A stretch of 37,981 nt of DNA from Anaerolineae bacterium. GTDB taxonomy: Bacteria; Chloroflexota; Anaerolineae; Aggregatilineales; Phototrophicaceae. A program made the translations under genes and the position numbers. Shown piece after piece: positions 26,435 through 34,522 of this stretch; position 1 is the first letter of the stretch; each line of letters opens with the position of its first letter. Location: assembly GCA_016789005.1 (NCBI GenBank), contig JAEURA010000080.1, positions 1 through 37,981 on the forward strand, read 5' to 3'. Below the pieces are notes generated by a model that saw only the letters and a list, made by a program, of their open reading frames with translations, was not told the DNA's origin and did not search any database.

Positions 26435-27157
26435 ATGTCAAGAAAAACTGCAATGCGGATGATCGCCTTCATGACGGTCATCATGGTCCTGTGGGTGGCG
26501 ATTCCCACCACCTTCGCCGCCGGCGAAACTTTCAAAGTGATCAGCGTGAACACCCTGGGCTGCGCCAGCGGAAACTTCAGCATGACCGTCGAACGCGCCA
26601 ACCTGGACGGCGGAACCTATACGGTCCACACCGTCGTCACCGTCGAAGGTCTCATCTACATGAACGAGAACGCCTCGATCTCCATCAACGGGCTTTCGGG
26701 GTGGAGCATCTTCGACAACTTCACCTATGGTCCTGTCCCCAATCCCGGAACCTACCCGATTCCATCGGGCAAGGAAATGCGCCTCGATTTCTCCCTGGAA
26801 CGCCCCGTCGGGACGGTGCTGTATGAGTGGACGCTGATCGTCGACGGCTGCGATACGGGCAACATCCTGTATAACGGACCAACCCCAACCGGCAACGCCT
26901 GCAACCTTGCCGTGCCGTCCAGCGCGGTCGTCGGCGAAGCCCCGCTCGGCGCGCAGGTCTACTACGCCCCTGGCGAGATCGCCCCTGGCATCGTCCTGAA
27001 CCCCGGAACCTATGTCGTGATCGGGCAGGATGACAGCGAGACCTACTATCAGATCGTCCTGGCGTGCCAGAAGGTCTGGGTGCGCAAGGACACCATGCAG
27101 CCCAGCTACCAGGCTCCGCAGAACGGCGCGCCGCTGCCGAGCGGCATCGTCGGCTGA
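26435..27157 (+). CDS. Secreted protein of unknown function
   Basis: 240 residues. A signal peptide covers about 1-29: a Lys/Arg start, hydrophobic core MIAFMTVIMVLWVAI, and likely cleavage after TTFA. The mature part appears to be two beta-rich segments. The first, about 32-140, is Ig-like in pattern and has Cys43 and Cys139. The second, about 150-225, has Cys153 and Cys212 and an alternating hydrophobic pattern. The protein ends in a Pro/Gln/Gly-rich tail. The four Cys could form disulphides outside the cell. It is monocistronic, with a strong promoter and a strong terminator, so it is probably abundant. No catalytic motif is visible. Confidence 0.85.
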   Translation: MSRKTAMRMIAFMTVIMVLWVAIPTTFAAGETFKVISVNTLGCASGNFSMTVERANLDGGTYTVHTVVTVEGLIYMNENASISINGLSGWSIFDNFTYGPVPNPGTYPIPSGKEMRLDFSLERPVGTVLYEWTLIVDGCDTGNILYNGPTPTGNACNLAVPSSAVVGEAPLGAQVYYAPGEIAPGIVLNPGTYVVIGQDDSETYYQIVLACQKVWVRKDTMQPSYQAPQNGAPLPSGIVG

Positions 27158-27182
27158 CGCTGACGCGGCTTCACAATCCATC

Positions 27183-27230
27183 AAGCAGGGGGTCCGGGCG
27201 AACACGCCTGGACCCCTTGCTTCTGTTTTT
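27183..27230 (+). terminator. Intrinsic terminator of the secreted protein gene
   Basis: An 18-bp stem with two G-T wobbles (27183-27200 with 27205-27222) closed by the four-base loop AACA and followed by CTGTTTTT. This is a textbook Rho-independent terminator 26 bases after the stop codon. It also separates the convergent minus-strand gene ending at 27251. Confidence 0.93.
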
Positions 27231-27250
27231 GGCGCGACTTGTCTGGCGTT

Positions 27251-28063
27251 TCACCCTTCGGCGATCAGGCGCAGGTAGCGTTCTGCCGAGCGCTGCACGG
27301 CGTCGGACCCGCCGGAAGCGATCACCCTGCCCTCCCAGCCGCCGTAGATTCGCTCAAAGTGGTAGGGCTGCACCGCCGCCGCTACCTGCCGAACCCTGCG
27401 GGGCGGCAGCGGCAGCAGGTTCGGGAAGCTGTACATGAACGAAACATGCCGCAGGTCTGGGGCGACGAACAGGGTATCGGCGGTGAAGAGCGCGCCGTGT
27501 CCTTCGGCTCCGGCAGACCAGTGCAGCGCCGTCGAACCGTCGAAATGCCCCCCGCAGCGGATGAGCGTGATCTGGGCGTTCGCCTTCAGCGTATCCCCCC
27601 GCCAGTACTGCACCGCCGGGTCGGGGTGCATCACCCAGGGCGCATTGTCCTCATGCAGATAGATCGGCGCATCGTCGAAGGCGCGGCTCCACGTGACCAT
27701 AGCGCTGTAGAAATGCGGGTGCGAGATGGCGATAGCCTGAATGCCGCCGAGCGCCTGAACCGCCTGGATCGTCGCCTGATCCAGAAAGCTGATGCAGTCC
27801 CACAGGATATTGCCTTCAGGCGTTTCGATAAGGTGGGCGCGCTGACCGATGGCGAACGCCGGCTCGGTGCGCACTGCGGTCAGCCTCGGCTCCAACTCGG
27901 TCATGACGTTGCGGCGATCTCGCTGCAATTCGTCCAGCGTGGTCCACTGCTGCCCCGCCGGGTTCACATACTGCCGTTCATCCTCGCAGATCGGGCAGTG
28001 CGCCGGCGGGGCGTCACTTTCCGGGTACTGGGTGCCGCAGGTCACGCAGAGATAACGCGCCAT
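27251..28063 (-). CDS. MBL-fold hydrolase with N-terminal zinc ribbon
   Basis: 270 residues. A short rubredoxin-like zinc knuckle comes first (C6xxC9, C23xxC26). A metallo-beta-lactamase-fold domain follows: the strand before the active site is ILWDCISFLD, the metal-site loop reads ISHPHFYSAMVTW instead of the standard HxHxDH, and a later GGHFDGSTALHW and LFTADTLFV supply the second His and the Asp. The altered first motif keeps two His but loses DH, so metal binding may be mononuclear. It has an excellent GAGGAGG before the ATG at 28063. The substrate is unknown; members of this fold include glyoxalase II and lactonases. It ends just after the terminator of the convergent neighbour. Confidence 0.85.
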   Translation of the reverse strand: MARYLCVTCGTQYPESDAPPAHCPICEDERQYVNPAGQQWTTLDELQRDRRNVMTELEPRLTAVRTEPAFAIGQRAHLIETPEGNILWDCISFLDQATIQAVQALGGIQAIAISHPHFYSAMVTWSRAFDDAPIYLHEDNAPWVMHPDPAVQYWRGDTLKANAQITLIRCGGHFDGSTALHWSAGAEGHGALFTADTLFVAPDLRHVSFMYSFPNLLPLPPRRVRQVAAAVQPYHFERIYGGWEGRVIASGGSDAVQRSAERYLRLIAEG

Positions 28064-28191
28064 CGCGAATCCTCCTCGGTGGGGATCAGTGCCTATTCCG
28101 AACGCTCTGCTTCAGAATACGCCGGCGCGTCCCAGCCCGCCTCGCCCCAAAGGCGAGTCTCCTGCCTGTACCACAGGACAAGCGGGTGATT

Positions 28192-29457
28192 CTACCCCAG
28201 CCACGCCATCCAGGCGGCGAAGCGCGCTTCCAGCCGCGCCGCTTCCGCCAGCCCATCGAGTCCCGCCTGCGCCCGCCCGGCGAGCTGGTTTTCATAGGCG
28301 GTGATGCGCTGCGCCATCGCCCCTTGCAGCAGCTGACTGGGTGTGAAGGCGCAGTCTGGCACGACGATCTGGCTGATGTTGCCCTGCACCGCCTGCATGT
28401 TGCCGATGAGTTCGCGGATCGTGCTGGCGGGCAGGTTGACCACGTCCACCTGGGCGGCATATTCCTTGAGCGCCCGGAACTGCGGTTCGACGGCTTCCAG
28501 CCAGCCCGCCGCGCCGCATGCCGCGCCGCTGCCCCGCGCCAGATTTTCCGAGATCGGCGACTCCGCCTCTTCGACGATGCGAATCTCCCACAGCGCTGCC
28601 GTCATCACGGCGCGCGCTCCGGTCAGCGCCTCTTCCGCCTGGAACAGCGCCGCCGGGTCGGTCCCCGGCGCGCCGACGAGGGCACGCCCCCAGATCATCG
28701 TGGCGTCGAACAGGCTCAGCAGAGCGGCGCGCGTGCCGGCGATGCACTCCTCCGCCAGGCTGGGGATCGTCGCAGCGGCGGAATACTCGCGGCGCAGGCG
28801 CAGCCGTTCAAGCAGCGCGTTGATGTTATCCTCGGCGAGGACTGCGTCTGGAGTCAGCGCCGTGAAGGTATCGTAATTGTCCTGCTGAAGCGCCCACCAT
28901 GCCTGAATGTCGTCGGGGCGGCATTCGGGGACCGGCGTGGCGCTCGGCTCGACGGTCGGCGCGGCGGCGATCACCGTCGGCGGCGCGCCGTTCAGGTCGG
29001 TCCCTGTATCGGCGGCAGCGGCTGGGGCGGGCGTGGGCAGGGCGGCGCTGGCGGTCGGCGGTTGGGTCGGCGCAACCGCCGAAAGGCTGGTAGAGGCGAG
29101 CGAGAAGCTGACGGGACCGCCTTCGAGGATGCCCAGCGCCCGCGCGCCGATCACCAGCGCGCCGCTGACCGCCAGGAAGAAGACGGCGAACAGCAGCCCG
29201 TTGAGCAGGGCGGCGATCAGCCCACCGATCAGCGCGCCGAGATCAACGCTGCCGCCTGCCCCAGAACCCCGGCGGCGCGGACGTTCGATCTCGTCCAGCA
29301 GTTCGGCGCTGTCGGCTTCATCCTCGTAGGACCGCAGGATGTCCATGTCGCCTTCGCCCCGGTCGCGCGCCGCCGGGCTGTCGCCGAAGACATCCTCTTC
29401 GAGCGGATCGCTGAATGGACCCAAATCGTCATCTTGTGCATCGCGTCGTCTGTTCAT
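28192..29457 (-). CDS. Membrane-anchored protein of unknown function
   Basis: 421 residues. An acidic/basic cytoplasmic segment (1-70) is followed by one long hydrophobic region (about 72-112), then an extracytoplasmic Pro/Thr/Ala-rich linker (about 125-177) and a helical domain (178-421) with four Cys at 179, 238, 314 and 369. The even number of Cys outside the membrane suggests two disulphides. The hydrophobic stretch is long enough for one long or two short membrane passes. It overlaps the upstream CPBP protease gene by four bases (ATGA), so the two are coupled and may work together at the membrane. I recognise no family. Confidence 0.8.
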   Translation of the reverse strand: MNRRRDAQDDDLGPFSDPLEEDVFGDSPAARDRGEGDMDILRSYEDEADSAELLDEIERPRRRGSGAGGSVDLGALIGGLIAALLNGLLFAVFFLAVSGALVIGARALGILEGGPVSFSLASTSLSAVAPTQPPTASAALPTPAPAAAADTGTDLNGAPPTVIAAAPTVEPSATPVPECRPDDIQAWWALQQDNYDTFTALTPDAVLAEDNINALLERLRLRREYSAAATIPSLAEECIAGTRAALLSLFDATMIWGRALVGAPGTDPAALFQAEEALTGARAVMTAALWEIRIVEEAESPISENLARGSGAACGAAGWLEAVEPQFRALKEYAAQVDVVNLPASTIRELIGNMQAVQGNISQIVVPDCAFTPSQLLQGAMAQRITAYENQLAGRAQAGLDGLAEAARLEARFAAWMAWLG

Positions 29458-30332
29458 CCAAAATCCTCTGACACTTGCCAGTCTGCCGCCGCCCGGCGCA
29501 GCTTCAGCCGCCGACGGCTTTCCCGGTACACCGGCGTCCCATAAGCCGCCGCAATCACCAGCAGGTAGATCAGGATCGATGCGCCTTCGACTTCCAGGGC
29601 GGGCGCGGTGCGAAAGAGAGTCGTCGGGGCGTTACCGAGCGCATGAATGCCCACCCCCAGGAAGAGATTGTCGGTCTTGATGTAGATGAGCGTGAACAGC
29701 ACGCCGACCGCGGTCAGGGTGAGCAGATCAAAGGCGATGGCGTCGCGCGGCATGTCCAGGTAGAGGCGGTTGGGGATGTGCGCCAGCGCGAACAACCCCT
29801 GCGAGAGCACCAGCGCCGCGCCGATGCGTACCCGCCGCCGATCTGCCAGACCTTTCAGGCGCAGGAAGAACTGAGGAAACAGGAAGCCGCGATAGGCGAT
29901 CTCTTCGAAGAGCGCGTTGCCGCAGATCTGCGCGACCAGCGCCCCGATCAGCATGTATGCCCCGGCGCTGTTCCAGACCGGGGCGACTTCGACCGTGCCG
30001 TAGGTCAGCAGACCCGCCAGGGCATGCACGATCTGCGCCGCCAGCCACAAGCCGATGGTCAGCGCGACGGCGGCGGGCAGGCGCGATGGGATGAGCCCGA
30101 TGTCCGACAGGCGCAGATCACCGTGACGGAGGATCAGCCACGCCACCAGCACGGTGATGAAGATCAGGTTGGTGACCAGCGATCCGGTGACCAAGCCGCC
30201 GGTCGCTGAAGCGAGCGGTTGAAATGCCCCACCGGCGAAAAAGACGAGATTCACCACGCTCACCAGGGCGAAGTGGAGAACGATGAAGCGCAGCGGTGCG
30301 CTGTGCCGCGAGAGGCGAATCGGAGATGCCAC
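29454..30332 (-). CDS. CPBP-family intramembrane glutamic protease (Rce1/Abi type)
   Basis: 292 residues with about eight hydrophobic segments. The CPBP signature is complete: EE at 143-144 followed by R148 (FEEIAYRGF), FxxxH at 181-185 (FALAH) and HxxxN at 230-234 (HALGN). Family members are intramembrane endopeptidases, CAAX-processing or bacteriocin-immunity proteins. The start is GTG at 30332 with AAGGA a few bases upstream. The gene overlaps the next one by four bases. The partner, a single-pass protein with a long extracytoplasmic domain, is a conceivable substrate, but this is inference. Confidence 0.9.
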   Translation of the reverse strand: MASPIRLSRHSAPLRFIVLHFALVSVVNLVFFAGGAFQPLASATGGLVTGSLVTNLIFITVLVAWLILRHGDLRLSDIGLIPSRLPAAVALTIGLWLAAQIVHALAGLLTYGTVEVAPVWNSAGAYMLIGALVAQICGNALFEEIAYRGFLFPQFFLRLKGLADRRRVRIGAALVLSQGLFALAHIPNRLYLDMPRDAIAFDLLTLTAVGVLFTLIYIKTDNLFLGVGIHALGNAPTTLFRTAPALEVEGASILIYLLVIAAAYGTPVYRESRRRLKLRRAAADWQVSEDFG

Positions 30333-30396
30333 GATGTCCTTGTAAAGGCGCGGATCGTCATATGAATTCGCCCCTAATGGTACACGATTCTGTGGA

Positions 30397-30996
30397 CTAA
30401 CGCACCGCTGCGCGCATCTGCCGCGCCGCCTCGCGCATCTGTTCCAGATGCCCGACCTCGTGCCGCAAGCCGAACAGGTAAGCCGTGACGGCGTTCATGG
30501 GACCGTGCTTCTTGGTGAAGTTCTCGCTCATCTCGCGCTGGACATGCAGCAGCGGCGCATCGGGCCAGGCGTCCAGATATGCCAGGCGCATCCGCCGGCT
30601 TTCGGCAAGCCGCTGATCGACCTGGGCGCGGGTGGTGAAGCTGTGCCAGTCCGGTTCGTAGCGCAGGCGGGGTTCGCGGGCATAGGGGATGCCGCGCGCC
30701 AGGATGCTGCTGACCGCCGCCCATTCTTCGGCGCTGGCGGTGACGTGCAGGACAAGATGCGCCAGCGACCAACCCTGATGCTGTTCTCCCTCCGGGGCAT
30801 GAGGATCGTCGGCGTGAGGGTCTTCAGGGATGAAGGCTACGCCGGCGTCGTCCGCCTCGCCGAGGATAGCGTCGATCTCGTCGAGTACCGATTCAGTGAG
30901 GCGGCGGAGATGGGTGGCGGTGGTGATGCCTTCGCGCGTCACCCACTGCGTGAGGGTCATTTCGCCGCTGATTACCGGGGAAAAATCGGGCAGCAT
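30397..30996 (-). CDS. DinB/YfiT-like four-helix-bundle protein
   Basis: 199 residues, all-helical in pattern. Putative metal ligands are His80 or His84 in WSLAHLVLH and the pair His179 and His183 in GLRHEVGH, the arrangement of the DinB/YfiT/mycothiol-maleylpyruvate-isomerase superfamily. Compared with short DinB proteins it has an acidic, His/Asp/Pro-rich insert at about 48-75. Many relatives are metal-dependent thiol S-transferases; the substrate here cannot be deduced. The ATG at 30996 has GAGAGGA about ten bases upstream. It is separated by 64 bases from the CPBP gene downstream and could share its transcript. Confidence 0.8.
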   Translation of the reverse strand: MLPDFSPVISGEMTLTQWVTREGITTATHLRRLTESVLDEIDAILGEADDAGVAFIPEDPHADDPHAPEGEQHQGWSLAHLVLHVTASAEEWAAVSSILARGIPYAREPRLRYEPDWHSFTTRAQVDQRLAESRRMRLAYLDAWPDAPLLHVQREMSENFTKKHGPMNAVTAYLFGLRHEVGHLEQMREAARQMRAAVR

Positions 30997-31106
30997 GGGG
31001 GTTGGGTCCTCTCAGATGAACAGATCAAACGGCGGGAGTTCCGCCTCTGATGATTGGACGCCGAACACGGCGAATTCTTTCGTGGGAAACACCTCAGGGT
31101 GAGAAG

Positions 31107-31931
31107 CTACCGCCCCACCGATTGATCGCTGTCAAGCGTGATGTCGCCGTCGGCATCGTCGTCCAGGTGGGTCAGCGTCTCGCTTCGCAGCCCGGTTTCA
31201 TTCAGGATGGTCTCGGCAGGACTGAGCGGTTCACTGGCGTTTCGGCGCGGCTTCAGACGGCGCGCCCAGGTGCGCTGGCGCGCTGCCGGGACGAAAAAGG
31301 TCAGCGCACAGTGCCGCTCTTCGACCTGATAGTTGAGCATGCAGTCGCTCATCTCCAGGAAGTCGCGCACGCAGGCAAGCTCGAAGGTCAGGTTTTCCAT
31401 CCGCCAGTTGTCCGATTGACGGCTGAGCAAAGCGTTGAGCGAAGGCGGCGCGTCGCCGAATTTACGATAGCGCACGCCGAGCGTCACCCCTTTGGGCGAA
31501 GGCGTCACCACCAGCCGCGCGCCCGGTCCCAGGGCGAACGCGCCGGAATAGAGCAGGATCAGCGCTTCTTGCAGCGTGTCGCGCCGCCCCCGCAGCCGCA
31601 GATCGTCATGGGCGTGGGCTTTGCGCGGCTGGCGCATCTCGACCGCCAGCCAGTCCAGCAGATCGCCCAGGCGGAAGACGCGCTGATCGCCGGGGATGGT
31701 CGGCGGGTCGCCGGCACGGTAGCGGATCAGGCTGTTCCAGGCGGTGAAGGTGTTGTGCACCCGCATGATCTGCCGCACGGCGTGTTCCCGCCAGATCACC
31801 TGGGCGGCGGCATCGCTCTGCGCCGCCAGATTGACCGCCCCGACCGCCGCGTTAAGGTTCTCGACGATGCGCCGGTACATAGTCATATTGATCGCCGCCA
31901 GGCGCTCCCACGCCCCAGCGCTCTCATCCAT
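31107..31931 (-). CDS. Degenerate histidine-kinase-like protein
   Basis: 274 residues. Residues 42-100 resemble a DHp-like two-helix hairpin (REHAVRQIMRVHNTF then LGDLLDWLAVEM). About 118-215 follows the order of a HATPase_c fold: LQEALILLYSGAFALG matches the N-box helix; VRDFLEMSDCMLNYQVEE followed by ALTFFVPA matches the closing helix and strands. The N-box Asn, the DxGxG box and the G2 glycines are all absent, so ATP binding is unlikely. The C-terminal 45 residues are acidic and disordered in pattern. It may be a pseudokinase or phosphotransfer/adaptor protein (compare the ChpT type). The assignment is by pattern and needs structure-based confirmation. The ATG at 31931 has AAGGA and GAGGT upstream. 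Confidence 0.6.
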   Translation of the reverse strand: MDESAGAWERLAAINMTMYRRIVENLNAAVGAVNLAAQSDAAAQVIWREHAVRQIMRVHNTFTAWNSLIRYRAGDPPTIPGDQRVFRLGDLLDWLAVEMRQPRKAHAHDDLRLRGRRDTLQEALILLYSGAFALGPGARLVVTPSPKGVTLGVRYRKFGDAPPSLNALLSRQSDNWRMENLTFELACVRDFLEMSDCMLNYQVEERHCALTFFVPAARQRTWARRLKPRRNASEPLSPAETILNETGLRSETLTHLDDDADGDITLDSDQSVGR

Positions 31932-31981
31932 ACCTCAGTCCTTTCGCTGACCCCTGCCGGGCACAGCGTTCAGCAGGCACA

Positions 31982-32018
31982 AAAACGCGCGGAGTCTGTC
32001 GCCAGCGCCGCGCGTTTT
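31982..32018 (-). terminator. Intrinsic terminator (bidirectional) of the 32045 gene
   Basis: AAAACGCGCGG (31982-31992) pairs perfectly with CCGCGCGTTTT (32008-32018) around a 15-base loop. On the minus strand the hairpin is followed by TTTTTGTG, a good Rho-independent terminator for the gene ending at 32045. It isolates the next minus-strand gene starting at 31931. Confidence 0.85.
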
Positions 32019-32044
32019 CCCCCTGCCGAGTCCCGGCGCAGCAG

Positions 32045-32425
32045 TCAGGTCGGCGGCAGGTTCAACCCCGCGCCCACCGTCTCGCGCGCGCCGCGAATGG
32101 CGAAACGCGGATTCGACGTGGAAAACCGCCGCACCTCGTACAATGCCGTCTCAAAACTGGCGATCAAATCATCGTCGTCGCCTTTGTAGCGGCGCAGCGT
32201 TTGCGCCGCGCACGCCGCACAGCCGCGCATCGCCCGGTAACTGTCCGTCTCGCACGCCAGACAGCCGTTCATGCGCACCATCATCAGCATGAATGCCAGC
32301 GTCTCTTCGTGCTGTTCCGGCAGCGGCGCGACCCGATCAACCAGCGCCTGCCACTTCGGTCCGCGCAGTTTTCGAAGGGAGGGGATAACATAGTGCGGGA
32401 ATAGAATCTCGTTGTTGGCATACAT
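32045..32425 (-). CDS. Small double-CxxC protein of unknown function
   Basis: 126 residues. Two CxxC pairs, C55xxC58 (NGCLACET) and C69xxC72 (RGCAACAA), are set 10 residues apart between helices and suit one zinc or a redox site. The N-terminal part (about 10-50) is helical; the C-terminal part is basic with a disordered end. There is no membrane segment. I recognise no named family. It is monocistronic: a terminator follows, and a lipoprotein gene lies divergently upstream. The minus-strand sequence TGCTAACGT near 32482 may be its extended -10, but the -35 is unclear. Confidence 0.75.
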   Translation of the reverse strand: MYANNEILFPHYVIPSLRKLRGPKWQALVDRVAPLPEQHEETLAFMLMMVRMNGCLACETDSYRAMRGCAACAAQTLRRYKGDDDDLIASFETALYEVRRFSTSNPRFAIRGARETVGAGLNLPPT

Positions 32426-32574
32426 ACCATTTTCCCCGTCTCGCGCGCGAAGGGCAGGTTGAACGTCTAATCCCTGAACGTTAGCATATGATGAATGAGA
32501 GCCGTGACTCTATGGGACTATCGTACCAACCAGATCGCTAAGCGCGCGGCTCTACAAAAGAATGCAGTACCTCG

Positions 32575-32580
32575 TATGAT
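32575..32580 (+). promoter_or_regulatory. Possible -10 element of the lipoprotein/HAD/Nudix operon
   Basis: TATGAT lies 23 bases before the ATG at 32604, with only a poor -35 match 17 to 18 bases upstream. It is the best candidate in 32426-32603, a divergent intergenic region in which I see nothing else clear. Confidence 0.35.
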
Positions 32581-32603
32581 CACTGTAACATGAATCGAGA
32601 CGC

Positions 32604-33794
32604 ATGGAGATGAGAAAACTAATCCTGTTGTTGGCGCTGCTGGTCAGCGGCGGCGTTGGGGGGTGCAGCGGCGGCGCGGTGGTCTTCGCGCCAACGCCCG
32701 CCCCGGCGGATGTGTCGCCGGCGCGCTACACGCATCCCAGCGGCGCATTCTCGCTGAGCGTCCCCCGTCGTTGGGCGCGCTTCGAGCAGAACACGACCAC
32801 CCTCGCCAGCGTCAGTTTTTCGCCGCCCGGCGCAGATCAGCCGGCGCTGACGGTCTCGGCGCTGCGGCTCGACGCGGCGAGCGCGGCGCAGGATTTCGCC
32901 GCCCTGCTCGACCTCTATCAGACGCAGATTCGCCCCGATACCGGGAACTATAAAGAGGAAGCGCGCGAAGCGATGGGCGACGGCAGCTGGCGCTTCACCG
33001 GCTTGCGGTCGGGACCTGGCGGCGCGACGCTGGCGGTCAACACCTTCGTCGAACGCGCCGGTGAGGTGATCGGCGTGATCGAGGTGCTGCTCCCTGAGTC
33101 GGCGGGCGACGCTCCCTGGAACGACCTGCAGAACGCCATCAACACCTTCGAACTCAACGGCGAGGCGGCGCTCGACTCCGCGCCTCTGACGACCCTGACC
33201 TTCACCAAGGAGGCGGACCTGGCGATCCTGCACGTCGCCGCCTGGTCCACGCCGGGCGGGGCGTTCTACATCACCGGCGAAGTCGCCAACTACGGGACGA
33301 TCCCGGCGGCGGGGCTGCCCATCGAGGCGGTGCTGATCGGCGCGGATGGGGCGCAAGTGGCGGGGGCGGTCGATACCGTCATGGGCTACAGCATCCCGCC
33401 AGGAGGTTTTGCGCCCTTCAGCCTGCGCTTCGGCGAAGGGCTGGCGGGTCGCGCTGCCGGTTATGCCCTCACGCTTGGAAAGGACTGGCAGCCGGCGTCC
33501 GACCCCGGTGCTCTTGGACAAGGGGCGCTGACCTGGACCGATCAGGCGGAGTTCGACGCCCTCAACCGGCTGGTCATTCGCGGGCGCATCACCAACACCG
33601 GCACATCGGTCGTCCGTCAGCCGCGCGCCATGGCGACCGTCTTCGACAGCGCCGAAAATGTCATCAGCGCTGCCTGGATCGACCTGCCCGCCGCGCAGAT
33701 CGTCCCCGGCGCAGCTGTCGATTTCGAGATCGTCATCGGCGAGTACGGCGGCGCGCCGGAAAACTACATCATCACCGTTCAGGGGCTGCCCTGA
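32604..33794 (+). CDS. Lipoprotein of unknown function
   Basis: 396 residues. A short lipoprotein signal peptide (MEMRKLILLLALLVSG) ends in the lipobox VGGC, with Cys21 as the lipidated residue. After a Pro/Ala linker, about 42-180 is a mixed alpha/beta domain starting YTHPSGAFSLSVPRRW, a pattern common in PsbP/DUF1795-like surface lipoproteins. About 195-396 contains two beta-sandwich-like segments (LHVAAWSTPGGAFYITGEVANYG; LVIRGRITNTG) of the FxLYD kind. It is anchored outside the membrane; there is no catalytic motif. Its stop TGA overlaps the ATG of the HAD gene by one base (TGATG), so they are coupled. An ATG at codon 3 is an alternative start. Confidence 0.82.
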   Translation: MEMRKLILLLALLVSGGVGGCSGGAVVFAPTPAPADVSPARYTHPSGAFSLSVPRRWARFEQNTTTLASVSFSPPGADQPALTVSALRLDAASAAQDFAALLDLYQTQIRPDTGNYKEEAREAMGDGSWRFTGLRSGPGGATLAVNTFVERAGEVIGVIEVLLPESAGDAPWNDLQNAINTFELNGEAALDSAPLTTLTFTKEADLAILHVAAWSTPGGAFYITGEVANYGTIPAAGLPIEAVLIGADGAQVAGAVDTVMGYSIPPGGFAPFSLRFGEGLAGRAAGYALTLGKDWQPASDPGALGQGALTWTDQAEFDALNRLVIRGRITNTGTSVVRQPRAMATVFDSAENVISAAWIDLPAAQIVPGAAVDFEIVIGEYGGAPENYIITVQGLP

Positions 33795-34522
33795 TGCCGC
33801 TGACGCACATCTTTTTCGACGTACATGACGTGCTGATCGACGGGCGTCAGCTCGCCCCATGCTACGCCGCCGGGGTCGGGCGGGTGCTGGCGGCGCGCTA
33901 CGGCGGCAGCGCCGAAGCCTGGGCGGAAGCCAACCGCCAGGTGCTCGCCGACTGGGACAGCTACTACACCGATCTCAATTTGTCCGGCGACGAAGGGATG
34001 CGCGACTACTACGAAGGCATGTTCCGCACCACGCGGGCGCTTTTCCGGCTGACCGGCACATCTGAACCGCCTTTCGAGGAACTTCAGGCGCTTTCGCGCG
34101 AACTACCGGGACAGGTCACTCAGGGCTGCCAGGCGCTCTACCCGGAGGTCCGCGCCGCGCTGGAAGGATTGCGCGCCCTGGGGCTGACGCTCGGCGTGAT
34201 CAGCAGCGCGCCGGAGGGGCAGATCCGTTCCTCGCTGGAACCGGTGATTGACCTGCTCGACGGCTGGATCAGTGGGGCGGACACCGCCGACCGCTTCGAC
34301 AAGGACGAAGAGCGCTACGCCGCCGCTGTGCTGCGATCTGCCGCCGCACCGGCGTCCTGCCTGATCGTCGATGACAAAGCCTTCGCCGTCGGGGCAGCGC
34401 GGCGCGCCGGATGCTTCGCCGCGCAGTGTGTGCGCGGTGGAGGTACGTCCGGCACGCCGGCGCACACTGTCGTTCACGACCTGCTGGAGCTGATCCCGCT
34501 ATGTCAGACCTTGATTCGCTGA
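33794..34522 (+). CDS. HAD-superfamily protein with altered catalytic motif
   Basis: 242 residues. The HAD core is recognisable. Motif I is FFDVHDVLID with nucleophile Asp9; a helical cap lies at about 20-110; motif II is LGVISSA with Ser135 or Ser136; a Lys lies near 164 (DKDEERYAAA); motif IV is CLIVDDKAFAVGAA (about 189-202). In phosphatases the residue two after the nucleophile is Asp (DxD); here it is His11, and Asp12 is one place later. The acid/base step may therefore differ, as in dehalogenase-like members. The start overlaps the lipoprotein stop. The last 17 codons are part of a tandem duplication that continues into the next gene. Confidence 0.85.
   Translation: MPLTHIFFDVHDVLIDGRQLAPCYAAGVGRVLAARYGGSAEAWAEANRQVLADWDSYYTDLNLSGDEGMRDYYEGMFRTTRALFRLTGTSEPPFEELQALSRELPGQVTQGCQALYPEVRAALEGLRALGLTLGVISSAPEGQIRSSLEPVIDLLDGWISGADTADRFDKDEERYAAAVLRSAAAPASCLIVDDKAFAVGAARRAGCFAAQCVRGGGTSGTPAHTVVHDLLELIPLCQTLIR

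Noticed and set aside
28141..28157. Hairpin CTCGCC/GGCGAG downstream of the 28192 gene
   Set aside because: It has only a 6-bp stem without a T-run on the minus strand; too weak to call a terminator.
31031..31045. Short hairpin GGCGG/CCGCC downstream of the 31107 gene
   Set aside because: It has a five-base stem in GC-rich DNA and no T-run; expected by chance.
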